Under the pieces are notes generated by a model, which was not told the origin of the DNA, did no database searches, and saw only the letters and a program-made list of their open reading frames with translations. Source: Trematomus loennbergii (Eukaryota; Chordata; Actinopteri; Perciformes; Nototheniidae). Taken from it: a DNA stretch of 64,000 nt. The DNA is taken from the NCBI GenBank assembly GCA_012861695.1, contig JAAOOA010000103.1, positions 246,001 to 310,000 on the forward strand, read 5' to 3'. This document shows positions 47,758 to 62,092 of this stretch, piece after piece (the stretch's first letter is position 1; every line of letters begins with the position of its first letter). A program made the position numbers and the translations under genes.

Positions 47758-50200
47758 CTGTAGAGAGAGGAGGGTTGTCCAGTTTGAAGCAGAGCCCTAT
47801 GTACAACGAGTTGTTTATGTGGCTCCATGGATCACTGTTGTATAACTGTGTTTAGTGTGTGTGTGTGTGAACATCAAGACACCTAACAGACACAGTTCTT
47901 CTAGTGAAAAAACACTGCTTATACTTTGACTCTGATATAACAAGTGGACAGAACAAATCCACCTAGCTCAGTTCCAGACCTTTGTGTAACCGCTCACATT
48001 TCTGAATTTTGCATCAATTCAAATATGTCTGATGTTCTCATGTACAAGTGAATTCCATGCGGTGGTTGATAAAACTGTCCCAAGCTGAGTAGTTTAAAAC
48101 AAGACATTGTAAAAATATGTCAAATATGCATTCAATGCCTTCACATTTAATGTCATATAGGGCAGAGGCAGGTGCCATCATTTACAGCGAGGAGCTGAGT
48201 AATGCTTTCTATACAATATGCAATTGCTGTAAATAATATTGTTTGTTTTGGTGTTACTCATTCCCTCGCTACTGTACTCGCTTGTACCACAAACTGGTGC
48301 TTAATGTATTCCCCTTCTGCCTCCATGATTAGTTTTGCCGCATGAGAACAATGCCCAAATGGCTGAAATTTAAACTGTGATATCCTCCGATGAGGGCGGC
48401 TGTCACATTCAGTATAAATCAGATACAGAGCTGTCTTGACTTGGAATTGACTCCGATTAACCAGGCTTGTCTGCGCTCTTATCAGCACCGTAGTGGGATG
48501 GGAAAATGGTATGTTTAGGTAAACAGATGGATGAATGAAACCTCTGTGTGTGTGTGTGTCCTCTGTCCTCTATTAGCAGAGACAATTTGTCCCAATGTAG
48601 AACCGTCAAAGGAGGGGAGGGACTCTATGAGAGTGCTGTCCTGTGCAGATGGGGGTCTGACAGTCTGTGTGTGTCTGCTGAAGGAGGGACAGCTTAATTG
48701 GGCTGGCCCCTTCTATCAGGCCTCGGAGATCTCGGCTATCTCAAAGAGCCCCTTATTCTGTCATTATAAAAACCCTAAATTGACAGGAATTGGTATGACT
48801 CTGGTCCGTGTGTGTGTCCTACCCTCCCTTTGACCCTATCGTACGCCATAGTCTGTATGTGTGAGTAAGCAACTGTTCATCTGTGCCAGAGGTTATGACA
48901 GGGCCGAGCTCTGGGTGAAGCAGCGGGCACAGTGCTGGGAAACAAAAGAGACACCAAAATCAACTCTGTGACGACTTCAAGGAACTTAAAGTTGCCCAGA
49001 CTACTCCGCAGGCTTTGGCAGAATAGCGCCCCAGAATAGCTTTAAACACCAGTGCCTTGTGGGTAATGCTTGTCAACCTCCCTATGACCTGGGTGTGAGT
49101 CTCTCAACATAGGATTTAGAAAAAAAACTGCACTGTTGAAGTTTCTCCTCTTTGCTGATTTCTTAATCTGACATTAAACTTATTCAACATGTCTCCTCAT
49201 AAGAGAGATGAGATTCAGGAGACAGCATGAGACAAGCTAAATCAATTTCCCCAACTGTAGACATCATTTCAGCATCGCTCTTTCAAACATGTGTCTTAAA
49301 TGCAAGATGGAAATAGGTACCGTGACTAATTGTCTTTGTAATTAAGTCCATTTAAAAGCTAAAATACCATATTATTTGTTTTATGTTTGGAGTGTTGGTC
49401 TGATTAAACAAGCAAACTAGGCTTCAGGGAATTTTGATGACATTTGTAGAGGAATTGATTAATCTTTCTAATAACAAAAATAAGCAGCAGATTATCCATT
49501 ATGGAAATAATTTTTCAATTGTGATTAATATTCTAAATATCGAGCTTCCACAATAAGACTACCAATCAACCATTATTTTTGGTAATCATTTAATCGTGAA
49601 AGTATATTTTAGTTCATGAAATGGCAGTAAATGCAATTTCTTGCCTTTTTAAAATATTGATATATCCTGCTTTTCTCTGTTCTTATCTTTACAAAAGTGA
49701 ATATGATTGTGGATTGGACTGACAAAACAAGACGTTTGAAGACATCAACTTGGATATAGAAAAAACTGGGATGGACTCTCTTGATTCATCTGATTCATCG
49801 ATATATGAATAATCGTTACAACTCTGAATGACAAATGACTACTATAAACCCAACAAGGGGGCGGCTGAATTTTCTAATGTACTTTCATTCTAGGCGTCGT
49901 TCACTTCCAGGTAATTCACCCTAAAATTGACAGATTTATTATGACTGTTATTAAACTTAAGCTTTTTACAGCTGTATTTCTTTGACTTTTGATTGACTTT
50001 TAATTCTGTCCAGTCCTTTTCTGCACGTTCCTCTTGTATCTACTAGACTTTATTTCCTGGGTTGTACTGAAACATTTAAAACGTAAGCCGGCTGTAGGGA
50101 CAATTTACTACAGTAGCTAGAAACTTGTTCGCCTCAGGACATTTAGTGTTCGGAGATGATGATTCCCTCTTTGTGTCAGCTGCAGTGACTTCCTGCAAAG

Positions 50201-50529
<329 letters not shown>

Positions 50530-52539
50530 CGTACCTAGCCGTTGTCTTTGTTTCGTGGATCAGTGCAAGTGTCAGATGTCTTGGAGCACAATGGAAGCAA
50601 ACCCCCTCTGTTTGAGCGTGTGTGAGGCTGCTCAAAGACAGAAGGGGTGAACGAGTGTGTGTGTATGAGCGTGTACGAGTGTGTGTGTGTGTGCGCACAC
50701 AGCTAAACCTCTTGCTGAGCAGCTGTATGTTGTTGTTTGGTGGTGTAATTATGTTACTGAGAGTCCATAGAAAGTGTGTGTCTGTGTGTGTGGGTGGTTT
50801 TAGATAGGGATAAGATGAAGCTGGAGACTCCATTAAAGGGTCAAACCTCTAAATAATAGGACATTTCTAACAGTAGTTGGGTATAAAGGGAAATGCAGAT
50901 GTCTCCGGTAATTGTATCCTTCAGTTGACATTACATGCAGGATATAATTGACACCCATTCATTCTTTTAAATCTGCTCACCCAGTTCATACATAATACAA
51001 ATATATGATATCTTTCTTATTTCTGTACCAATAACCCTCATGTCCATTAAGGCCTTTTGAGATGAGCAAGGCCGACTGCTCACCTACATGAATGTATTGA
51101 AATTGTAAATATGTTTGGCACATGTGCCTTATTAGACAGCTCCAAGTAAGAGACCAGCAGAAAGCAAGAAAATCAGCTAAGGGTGTTGCGGGTGTCTTAC
51201 TTAACCATTTAGCTACCAGGACTATAATAATGATATTTTAGGGGTTTAATTAAATATTTTTGAAATATATTGGACCAGATGGGTCTATTTAAGATAACTT
51301 TGATTAGATTTTAAATTAAAAAATGTCTGTAATGCTCAAAAAACGTTGTTTTAGCTTGTTTGAGCTAAAAATAATAATGATTGTTGAAGACCATTGCATC
51401 AGTTTGCCTGATAGTAATATAAGATTATATTTCTCCTGTTATCATCCTGATTTCTTTGTCTTTACTGATTAGGATAAAACATGTTTGAAGTGATTTTTTC
51501 ACATCAAAATCATATACCATGTTGATGTTGATGGTTTTGTTTTTTAAACGTATTACTATAATTGCCATATAAAAATTAACGGTAACTATTTCTCTTTGTA
51601 TGCACGAAAGAAAATCTATAAACACACCCCTATCACATCAAGGGTTTATAATAGAGTTAAATACCACAGGTACACCAAAGACAAGCGAGCGATGTCTGAT
51701 AATGAGCGGGGGCTGTCTCTCATTTTCACCGCCTCCGCTTTCAATCAACAAAGTTAACGTTGAATGTGACACACACACATCCACTGTACTGTGACATTAA
51801 AGTTTGGACATCAGCCTCTGACACCTCCACACAAACCTTTCTGTCTTTCTCGAACCCTCGCGAACAAAGTTTGTCAAAAGAGAATAAGTTTTCTCTTTTA
51901 ATTGGTTGGATGAGAGGAAAACAGAACTTGATCACTTGTTCAGATCATGCTCAATGTCTTAATTGGTGAGGCTGAATTTAGACGGTTGCCATGCCTTCTG
52001 AGCTCCTACGTGTTCAACACAATATACAGTGACACTTTGTGTACCCTGAACTAATTAAAAAGTGAAAAGGTTGACATTTCCATATAAATACACATTTCAC
52101 CTTTTCACGTTCCTTTGTCAAAGCTTTGTGTCGTAGTTTTGCATTTATAAGATGGGTGGAGTGAAATGTATTTATATGTGATAAACTGGCATGAACATTA
52201 AAGGTTAAAGGATACATTATCAACTAATACAACAGATTTGAAAGGATCCTATAACGGAAACATTGAGTGTAAAATCTCTGTCAAAGCTGTCAAGAGTTGT
52301 TAAAGTTAATACAGCTTTAATTTAATTCAACACCTTCACATTAAGTGAGTATTTGCCATACTTTTCTGTTGGGGAATCAAGTTTAATTTAAAGAAAATGT
52401 GCCGTATTATAATTTTTTGCTGGTTATTTATGAAACTGCACATGATGATTTCAAAATACATTTTGAAATGAATCGTTCTTTTTTTTCTTAATAAAGGAGT
52501 TCTTTGTTTAAACAAAGATTAAAAGCAGCTGCTAATTGG

Positions 52540-53060
52540 CAAAGGACTCCAGCTGTGAGAGGGACGAACTGGAACATTTTGCTGCTGGTAAATTGAATTT
52601 GGGTCAAAGATTTGAAATATGATGAAATATGACTGATAAGAACAGCTTCATTTGTAGTGGAGCGCTGCTGGAAAAAAAACGAATTTATCTGAACACTGAA
52701 TTTGTAACAGTGCTGGTATTTTTTGAAACACATTCACTCGCAGTGTTTTTTCAGACCAAACCTGGCTCACCTCCCCCTCGGTGTTCTCCGTTACCATGGT
52801 GAACGGCTCCTTTCGGCCGCAGTGATGGTGAAAAGAAATTAACACCAGTCTTAATTAGACTTGCAGAGTTTCAATTTCCACCTTGGTCCCTCCTGCCTCC
52901 CCCTGACCTTCTCCTCCCTCTCATCACTCCCCTCTTCCACCTGAAAGGCAGCCTGGCATATTAACAGCAGCCACCAGGCATAATTAATGAGAGCAGTCAG
53001 TCACAGGCGGCCCTCTGAGATTAAGAACGGCTTAAACACGCTAAATGACACACTCACTGC
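52540..53060. promoter_or_regulatory. candidate conserved enhancer, homeodomain-rich
   Basis: The segment departs from the AT-rich background and contains an X-box-like GTTACCATGGTGAA (52790-52803), TCTTAATTAGAC (about 52849), GCATAATTAATGAG (about 52979), a pyrimidine-rich tract and GGCAGCCTGGCATATTAACA. Dense TAATTA cores next to such balanced sequence in a developmental gene intron resemble vertebrate conserved non-coding elements. No alignment was possible. Confidence 0.3.
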
Positions 53061-53194
53061 TTAGTTTGGGGAGAGTGCGCAGGCTGAGAGTATGACAAAT
53101 GTGGTCTTCTGGAAATCCATCTTTTTAAAAAGTTATCTTTTCATTTTCTAAGAGTCAGACTACAGATTAAAGATGAATGTATTTGATATACTCT

Positions 53195-53530
53195 TCATAC
53201 AACACTTCAACTATACGAGTGGATATTCAGTGGATTTTTTAACAGCTGTAATGACTGCACTTAAGTACTTTTAACTTTTACACTTCAACTCTCATTTCAA
53301 CTGTATTCGCTTCTAGACATACACTTAAAAAATGTTTACTCTTCAATTGACATTTTAACTGCTGTCACTGCTAAAATACCAACGGACACTTTCACTAATT
53401 TCACTTAAACTGATTCCAGCAGCTCCAGTTCAACAGATACTTCAAAACCTTTTAGCGCTCAACGTCAGCTGGCACTTCAACAGCTTCAAGAGCTTCGATT
53501 CCAACTGTAACTCCCATACTATATCTCATT
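53195..53530. repeat. degenerate CTTCAACT-type repeat
   Basis: Words ACTTCAACT, TTTCAACTG, CACTTCAACAG and TTCCAACTG recur irregularly about every 10-40 bases. This is a decayed minisatellite-like texture seen elsewhere in fish DNA. Confidence 0.45.
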
Positions 53531-56500
53531 TGCAGATATTTAAAACACTTTTTATATTATATATGTATTTTGTAGCCTTTACTTGAGTATCAAATCTCTA
53601 TAATTCGGCAAGATTCAATTAGCGTATATCTGCTAAATTATTAAAACAGTAACTGTATTTGTCTCATGAGATAACAGTGACTTCTGGGCAGGATGTGGTT
53701 GGGAAACAGTCTGATAAAAAGTACGGAGAAAAACAATTACACAATTTAGTTTGAGTGTCCTGTCAGAGACATGCAGTCTAATTTTGAGTCTTACTCAAAG
53801 TCACATGTCTACTCAATGACTGGAGATAGTGGAGGTGGCCTATGTTTATTATGTGTTGATGCTGATTTATCAAAGTGTGTGTAAGGGGTTAACAGGATCA
53901 TGATTCATCTGAGGCAAAACAAACTGAGATAGTGAAGGTAGAATTATGCTCATATATCGTCTGAGCAGCCTGTTGGCTTTAGGTGTAAACACAGTGTGAC
54001 AGTGGGACCACTCATTTCAAATGGGTTTCCCATCATTCCCTCTGTGCCACATCTTTGATGTCAGACATAGTGTTGAGGATCAGAGAAACCAGACAAATAT
54101 GAACAGGAGCATAGTCCATTTCTGAATAATTGAAAAAGATAAAAACCCCTTAATACGTATTTGGACAGCTACCGTGTTTTAGAAGCTCTGTGTAACCACA
54201 CTTTTATGTTTGGTGCATTGTTATGTCTTAAAGCGCTGTTTCACTTTGACCTGTGATCTTAGGTCAGGCTGCTTAATTGACCTTACAAATTGTGAAATCT
54301 CCAGAAGCCTATTTAACAATAGTTCTCATTGTTGCTGACATGTATTCAATATGAAAGAGTGCAATGATTTAAAAAATGATTCAGCCTATCATCCTTTACT
54401 TTTTAAAATGAGAACACCATCTTAATGTGTGTAGGGGGAGAGTTTCTTGTTTGTTTATTCATATTTGTACTGTCTGTCCTGTCGCATTGATCCTTCTGAC
54501 CCGCGCTATCATAAAATCAGCACGTTTGGGTAGTTCAGTGGCAATTTATGGATATCTGCACAGTTTTATTTTTTTTATACATGTTTTTTAAAATGTATTT
54601 TAAACTGAAAGCACAGTTGTGAAAAAAGTAAGATTGAAGGTAATTGAACTGATTCATTATTAATGCTCCTAATTACATCAGTACTTTTTCTACTCAGATG
54701 TCTGCTATGAAAAAAAGCCATATAAAGAGTAACAGTACATAGTGTATGTAAATGAACTTCTATGTCATCAGCCTGCTGCTGCTATGAGAGGTATTGTAGA
54801 GAAAATGTGCACACCTGTGTGACAAAAGATTATGAATATCAGCACATGATTAGACCGCCTAATCACCCAAATCTGATCCGGCCACCTGCGAATTAGTGAG
54901 CAGTCAGACTAAGAAGTGACATGAGCGGCAGCTGGAGAAAACCAGCAGCTCTCACTTTTTCTAAAAGTCCAGGTTGTGTTAAGAGTAACCAATGACTTCT
55001 CAATGATGAGACCTGACAAACCAGAAACACTCAAGGTAACACTTTCCTTAATAAACATGCATTTTCCGTCCTCCACCAGCAAACTTAACTCAAAAAGCAG
55101 CCTGAAAATTGAATTAGCTGCAGACTTTTCCCAACAGAGGTGGTTAACTTCTTTGTGGGTTCTATTGTCAATAATGTAATCCCTCAAATCAATTTGAAAT
55201 GATTGATCATTTTAATAATCTTCTTCATGAATTGACAAATGTTTTGATTAGTCTAACAATCAGGATAAAGACAATCATTCTTAAAAAAAACATTTTGGAA
55301 AAGTACAATCATCTCACATCATTGGTAGAATTCTTGGAAGAATAAGTATTGAGGTCAACTCTGATAACAAATGACTTGTTTTGAGCAGTGAAATGAGTTC
55401 CCTCTGTTATGTGTTGCAGCTGAATGAGCTGCTTCTGTGTTTATTGTCTGGTTGATGAATGGACTGTCTCTCTCTGTACTGTGCCTCCAAGTCCAACAAC
55501 AAAAATATTAAGAAGTCAGACCACATTTGGAGCTGGTCTGTGTCTCATATGGCCACATTATTTTAGCAATGTGTATGCAAATGCATCCGTGGCTCCATGG
55601 ACTAAGCACCTACTCACATGACGTCCTCTGTAGGCGTAAGAACTAAGCACCTAGTCGTTGGTTTTTTCCAAGGCTGCTTTTCAACACAAGTAAGAATGGT
55701 ATTTTGAAATGATTTCTCATCTCACAGACACCATAGATAGAGAAACTTGTGTTTTGGTGCAATTATAATTTTTGGTGCAATTATAATTTTTGGTGAGTGT
55801 CATTGTTGATGTCCTGGTACTCTCCAAAGATTTGACACCTAGCCATCTGCTCTCATCCCATCTGGAGCTCTGTGCGCTGTGTTGGTGGCTGTAAGGTAGA
55901 AACATTGGTTGACAATAATCTTATATTTAAGGATCATTTAATCTATTTCAAAATCCAATCATATTACACTACAGCCGTTTTACGGAGAAAAATAGGCCCC
56001 TTGGCGCGAAGGCAAAAGACAAAGACACAATATAGCTGGGAAGTGAGATCCAATCACTAGTGAGACACATTCTGAAGCCATGTGTGAACCATCACCTTAA
56101 AGTCTGTACACAGTGATCAGATCAACAAAGACACATGGCAGGTCAGAACATCCTGTGATGGACAGCAGCCAGTCCAGAGAGTAATCATGGGATCGAGATC
56201 CTCTAATCGATAAGCAGGTAGAGCTAGTGGATGGATTATTTCCCTGTCTTTTTATCTCACCTGGAGGGGGAGTTGAGTGAAAATAGTTCATCAGGATTCA
56301 CCTGTTTAGCTTTATGGATGGAAGGGAACATTTTGCTGCTGGTTTGGTGAGGAGGAGGAGGAGGAGGTGTTCTTGTGGGACAATGGGTTTCTCATTATCA
56401 TGTCTTCCCCCCCCCTCCTGCTTTCCTCTCAGTTCCTGTACCTCCTCCCCCTCCTAAACACCCCCCCACCCCCACCTCCCTTCCAGCATCCCTCCTCTTT

Positions 56501-56680
56501 CATTCTCACTATCTCCCCTCAGACACCCCCACTCTCCTCATGTTTCTCCTCGTCTCCCCTATCCCTCTTCCATGTTCAGCTTCTCTACCCCCCCTGGAGC
56601 CTTCCTCTTTTCCCACAATGCCCCTATCGCAGCCCTGCTGCCAACACTGCTGGTTAATTAGCTCGATGCTCCTTAGATTT

Positions 56681-57026
<346 letters not shown>

Positions 57027-58149
57027 CTTTAGTCATCAAAATCAACACCATCATCAACGTCAGCCTTATTGCAATCATAATCATATCACTGTCATTATTA
57101 TCATAATAATAATCCTCATTAGTATCATCATCACATCATTATGTTTCTGCTCCGAGGGGCTGATTTCGCTCTGACCAAGAACTTATTTTAATGAAACTTT
57201 TAGGTTAAAAACTTATTTGGATCAGTAAGAAAAGGGCTCAACTTAATTAATAGATAGACGATATGATATTGCTGGAAGCGGATAAACAATAATATTGAAT
57301 CGTCACCCATCCTCACGCTATGTCTTAATTAACTTATGCCTCCTTATTTACTTTAATTTAATTTGAAGTAATAACAAATGCTCTTTTCTTAGTTATATTT
57401 CTTTAATCAGGTTAATATTGTAGTCCATGCAGACACAGTAGAAAAGCCTCCTTTTTCATTCTCGCTCTTTAAATCTGTCTTAACTTTTGCACTGCACTGA
57501 GGAGGAGGACTGGGATAAAAGGATGTGAGATTGGAGGAAAGGATGAAGAAGTATATGTGCAGAAAAGGAAGAATATACAGCATCTGGGAAGAAGTGTTTG
57601 GATTGTGGGATCAAGTCCTCTGGAGAGAGAAGGAGATGATGGATGGATAGATGGAGTGAGACGGAGCGATGGGATGCTGCTGTGGGTAGAGAGAGGGATA
57701 GAAGCAGGTCACAGTGAGCAGGATGGATGGAGGGAAGAGAGGATGGGGGGGGGGGTGTGTGGGTTTGTGTCATGGCCCATTTAGCTGCTGCCTCTGCTGC
57801 CGAATGTGAAGACTGTAAGCAGGATTATCACCGACTGTCAGACAGTTGCTTCTTTTCTTCTTTTTTACAGCTTGTAGAAGCAGCCTGTAGTCTCTTCCTT
57901 GAATCACACTGCCTGCTCACACAGCAGCGTGTTTAGAAAGTGTTGCCGCCTCAATCATTCCAATAAGAGCACTTTGAACCCAACGCACCCGGCCGGCAAG
58001 GAACTGCACTTTCCAATCAATGCATGCAAGCACACATCCCTAGGACAATATTGGATAGCATTTGTTGTAAATGTGGAAGGTTGTCAGAGAAACAATAATT
58101 TATTTCAACAATTAAGGTAGACAATTTATCCAAAGTGACATAGAGGCAC

Positions 58150-58514
58150 TTGATCCCAAAAAATCCAAAGTTCCCTTCAGAGGGAGTTTCTCCCCACATA
58201 CTCCCCCCCCCCCCCCCCCCCCCCCCTGCCTGGAACTCCCCCATTGGACTCCTTTGTTTACTTCTTTATCATTGTGACATAGCTTCGTAACACTTTGTTT
58301 CTATTGGCTAGCGCTCCAACACATTGTAAGTGATAGGCTCAGGGGCGGGACATCTCATGGGCTCTGGTCTCAGACAGAGGGTGAAAATTGGTGCTGCTGC
58401 ACAGGCAGTATGAGAAAAACAAAGAGCTTTTTCAACATTAAAGCATGGAGACATGTCACAGTATCGGCACAAAATACAAATTTGAACCTGAAAATAAGCT
58501 CAACATGTCCTCTT
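58150..58514 (-). mobile_element. TTAA-type MITE, reverse orientation
   Basis: On the minus strand it starts (T)CTAAAGAGGACATGTTGAGC, then TTATTTTCAGGTTC, the same start as the copy at 13978. GAGGGAGTTTCTCCCCACAT (plus strand) corresponds to GAAACTCCCTCTGG of that copy. A poly-C run lies at about 58203-58226 inside it. The flanking TTAA has mutated to TTAG. Confidence 0.65.
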
Positions 58515-59835
58515 TAGAAAAAGTGCGATCAACCATGGGAATAAAAACTAAACAAAGATACATTTGATGTGTTTTCATTGGCCAAGCTGCAGTGAAAACA
58601 CATGAGTTTTTAGTCTGTAATATTATTGTCTCTAAGAGTTGCAACCTTAAGACTCACGGATGGATTTTCTTCCCTGAACTTGGTTTCTTACACACCAATG
58701 CAGTCATGTGTGTTTCTTAATGTGTGTTTCCTGTCTCCTAGCTCTAATACCCTCCCCTTCATCATAAGAACATTTGATATTTCATGTGTAGTAGTTTAAT
58801 TGTTCCCTCCTAATGGGCTTGATGACTAAAAGTGTAATGCCAAGAGTTTTTTCCGTTCTGTCTTGTACTTTTACACTGCTAATTTCGTACAAAAACAGTT
58901 CCCATCTAACCAATTAGGTAATCTAATTTAAAACTAGTTCTCTTAATTAACACAATGTTGCTTTTGTCTTCAGCTTTATTTCTAAATGTGTCATGTTCTC
59001 TCGTGCTGCGTTAACAATGCCTTCGTCTTGGCAACAGAGACAGGAGGTGATAAGAGAGTATGATGGCCAGCAGGTGCAAAGTTCTATAAGTTTCAAACGA
59101 AAGAGAAACCTATTTTCACCCACTCTAGACAAACTTTATTGTGCTTAGCAACAGGTATTAGGTTTCCTGCTTGAGCTGGAGGTAATTAACTATCAAACAA
59201 TGGCAGTTTTTTTTAGATGACATTTACCATTTTTAGAGTCCGCCAATATGCGTTCAAATGAAATATAACAAAGTTGCGAGTAGGAAGAATCCTTTGGTTT
59301 AACATGAGACGCGTCTTACTCCTTAAAACCACCATAACTTACTGGTTTTAGTTTCCTAAACCCAAATGTAACCACATGTAACTGTTTTAAAATGCACTTT
59401 CATTTGGCAATCTGTTGGGAATGATATGAAGTGTAAATCCCTCTCTGATGTTAACCCCATCTTGTAACTGTAAATCTGCAGACAGCTTTACTTGCTTGCC
59501 ACTGAGACACATTGTGGTTGATGTCTACTCTGTGCTGTGAATTTCCAACAGTGCATTATTCTGTGTTTCTGTAAAGTCGAACAGTTTTTTTCCATCGTCA
59601 TTTAACATCATTTTTCATGTGTTATTGCATAAAATGTTGCAGATAGACACACCTATGAAATATTAATGCAGACTGGAGTGATTGTCGGTTTTCCCGCTGT
59701 CTGATTGCGTTGTTGAAGTGGGAACTGGAGCTGTATCTACTGCATTGCATTATGGTACCTCAGGGCTGAAGTGGTGTGTGTTTCTGGAGTCAATTTGTGT
59801 GTTTGTGCTGGTCAGCATTTGTGTATAGAGAATAG

Positions 59836-59948
59836 AATCGGAGGGATGAAACCCCTCTTTAATGGTCACACATGCAGAGCCACGGCACACAGTGACATTT
59901 GGCCTCTGCATTTAACCCATCCTAGTACCAGGAGTCTATAGTAGGAGC
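59836..59948 (-). mobile_element. SINE 3' part, reverse orientation
   Basis: CCTCTGCATTTAACCCATCC, then TAGTACCAGGAGT, is the complement of the 3' half of the SINE at 15166 (GGATGGGTCAAATGCAGAG). TTTAATGGTCACACATG precedes it. Only the tail part is present. Confidence 0.5.
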
Positions 59949-60211
59949 AGTATACCAGTGTGTGTGCGTGTGGTCCGAATGTTTGTGTCACAATGTGGGT
60001 TTGTGTGCGTGCATATTTGCTGTGCATGCATGTGTTTCTACAATGTCTGCATGTCTGTGTGTACTGTATGTTTGTCAGGGTGTGTGTGTGTGTGTCGTGA
60101 TGCAGGTTGGCTGATGCTGCTTGCTCGCGGCTCAACACACACTTCATCCTGCTGGAGCTGTGTGTGTATGCCCCAGTCCATCCAAGAGGGGTGGAGGAGG
60201 ATGTAGAGCAG

Positions 60212-60252
60212 GGGTGGTGGTGGTGGAGGAGGAGGAGGAGGAGGAGGAGGGG
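60212..60252. repeat. (GGT)n(GGA)n trinucleotide tract
   Basis: GGTGGTGGTGGTGGAGGAGG followed by more GGA units, about 40 bases. Proline- and arginine-repeat frames here are not genes. Confidence 0.9.
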
Positions 60253-61774
60253 GCTTCCACTGAATGGACCCCACGTGTATCCTAGCAACAGGCTGGTTTG
60301 GAAATGGGATGGAGAGATGAACAGAGGGAGAGAGCCCACAAAAAGAAACTGAGGAAATGAGAGGAAGAGAGAGAAAGGGAAGCTGCTCATGGACGGAGGC
60401 GGTGGAGGTGCAGCAGGTCAGAGAGAGATGGAGGGTCAGATAGAAAGGTGAGGGTGGTGTTGTGGAAATAAAATCGATACGTGTGAAATAAATACTAAGA
60501 ACATTTTACTCAAAGCTTTGAAATGCCACAAATAAATATATTTTCATTCAACAGGGTCCAGCAAAAATAAATGTTTCAAATATGTTATTTATTCATAAAA
60601 TGTGATATTTTTGTAACACATTTATATGGGAAGGAAACACCTGTCAAAAAATAGACTTTGTGAAAAATGGTTGCGATAAATCATCTAACAACTCCACTAA
60701 GTGTTTTCTCTCAAACGTAACATTTATTCAGGCAAACCTAACAAAGAGATTAGTAACTTAAAATATAAAAGTTACAGTAAATTCACCTTCCTGAATACTG
60801 CAGTATTTGAGTGTGAATCATAATCTATATCAAATACACTTGATAATATACTATTCTCACTGATATTACACCAAATGAGTATTTGATAAGCGACTTTGCT
60901 CAGTGATAAACCTATTGCTACTTTCTATTATTTTTTTATATTTTAATTTTTTAAACCTAAAAGAAATCCTCCCCATCCTCTCTTAGAAGAAACTCCACAA
61001 ATGCACTTAATAATTTAATAGAAAAATAAGCTATTTAATATCTTATAACAGCTGGCCACTGTAGTTTATAGCAAATCATACTTTAACAATAAATTGTGCC
61101 TTAGTGGAGGACTATTTTCAGCAGCGTATTAATCCACATTTGGTGCTCGATGTAATTGTAATTACATACAATATTGCCAGCCTTATTTTTATTTTGCACA
61201 AATAAATAAATAACAGCTCTCATAAACTGTTGCTCATTACCCAAAGGATTCATTATTTATTGAAGTGTTTTGTAAAACCTGCTGACATGACAGAAGGAAA
61301 TACAACAGGGGGAATACCTCTTCAAACTGTGGAATGAGACCTGGAAATGGGTCATGGGTGTGCTGCTGGTGAGCAGAGACACCAATATGTTTTAATGAGT
61401 CCGACCCCCCGAGAGAGTGTCTCACTGGGTCTCTGGGAAAAAAACAACTAAATATAGTCCCGTCTTCAGTGATGTAGTGGACGAGTCTTTGTCATGGCTG
61501 CTGCACAGGACGGACATGTGTGTACACAGCCTGCAGCCTCATGAGATACACATGCAGTTTATTTGTATGTTCACTCAAGTGTGTCCTGCAGACGGCAGCT
61601 CTGCCCTCGCACCTCTCTCTCTCTCCCCCCTCTCTTTTCTCTCCCTCTGACTTTGACCCTTCTGCTCGGCCAGTGGGATGTGGGGGGTTGCTATTGTGTG
61701 TGTGTGTGTGTGTTTGTGTCAGTCGCATGCTGTGCTGTGCTGTCCTGTCTGCTGTGCCTTAAGGTGTCCCCTCA

Positions 61775-61825
61775 ACACACACACACACACCACACACACA
61801 CACACACACACCACACACACACACA
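61775..61825. repeat. (CA)n microsatellite
   Basis: About 50 bases with two CCA interruptions. A short GT array lies about 60 bases upstream (61696-61713), in opposite polarity. Confidence 0.93.
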
Positions 61826-62092
61826 TCCCCACCCCATGGCCCACATAAAGTGTGGTGTGGTGTGTCTGTGCGCATGCTGTCACATAAGCTACAGTCCCGG
61901 GCCAGTGACGTGCCCTACAACCTCAGGTCCAGTGTGTGTGTGTGTTATGCTCTGTATCCTTATGCATGTGTGTAATTGAATCTATATATGTTGGTGCACC
62001 ATTTTTTTTGCGCATGTGAAGGTTTTATTTCTTGATATACTTTGTGTGTGTTTTTGTGGGGTGGTTTTACGTCACATTTGGTCCCAGTATCA

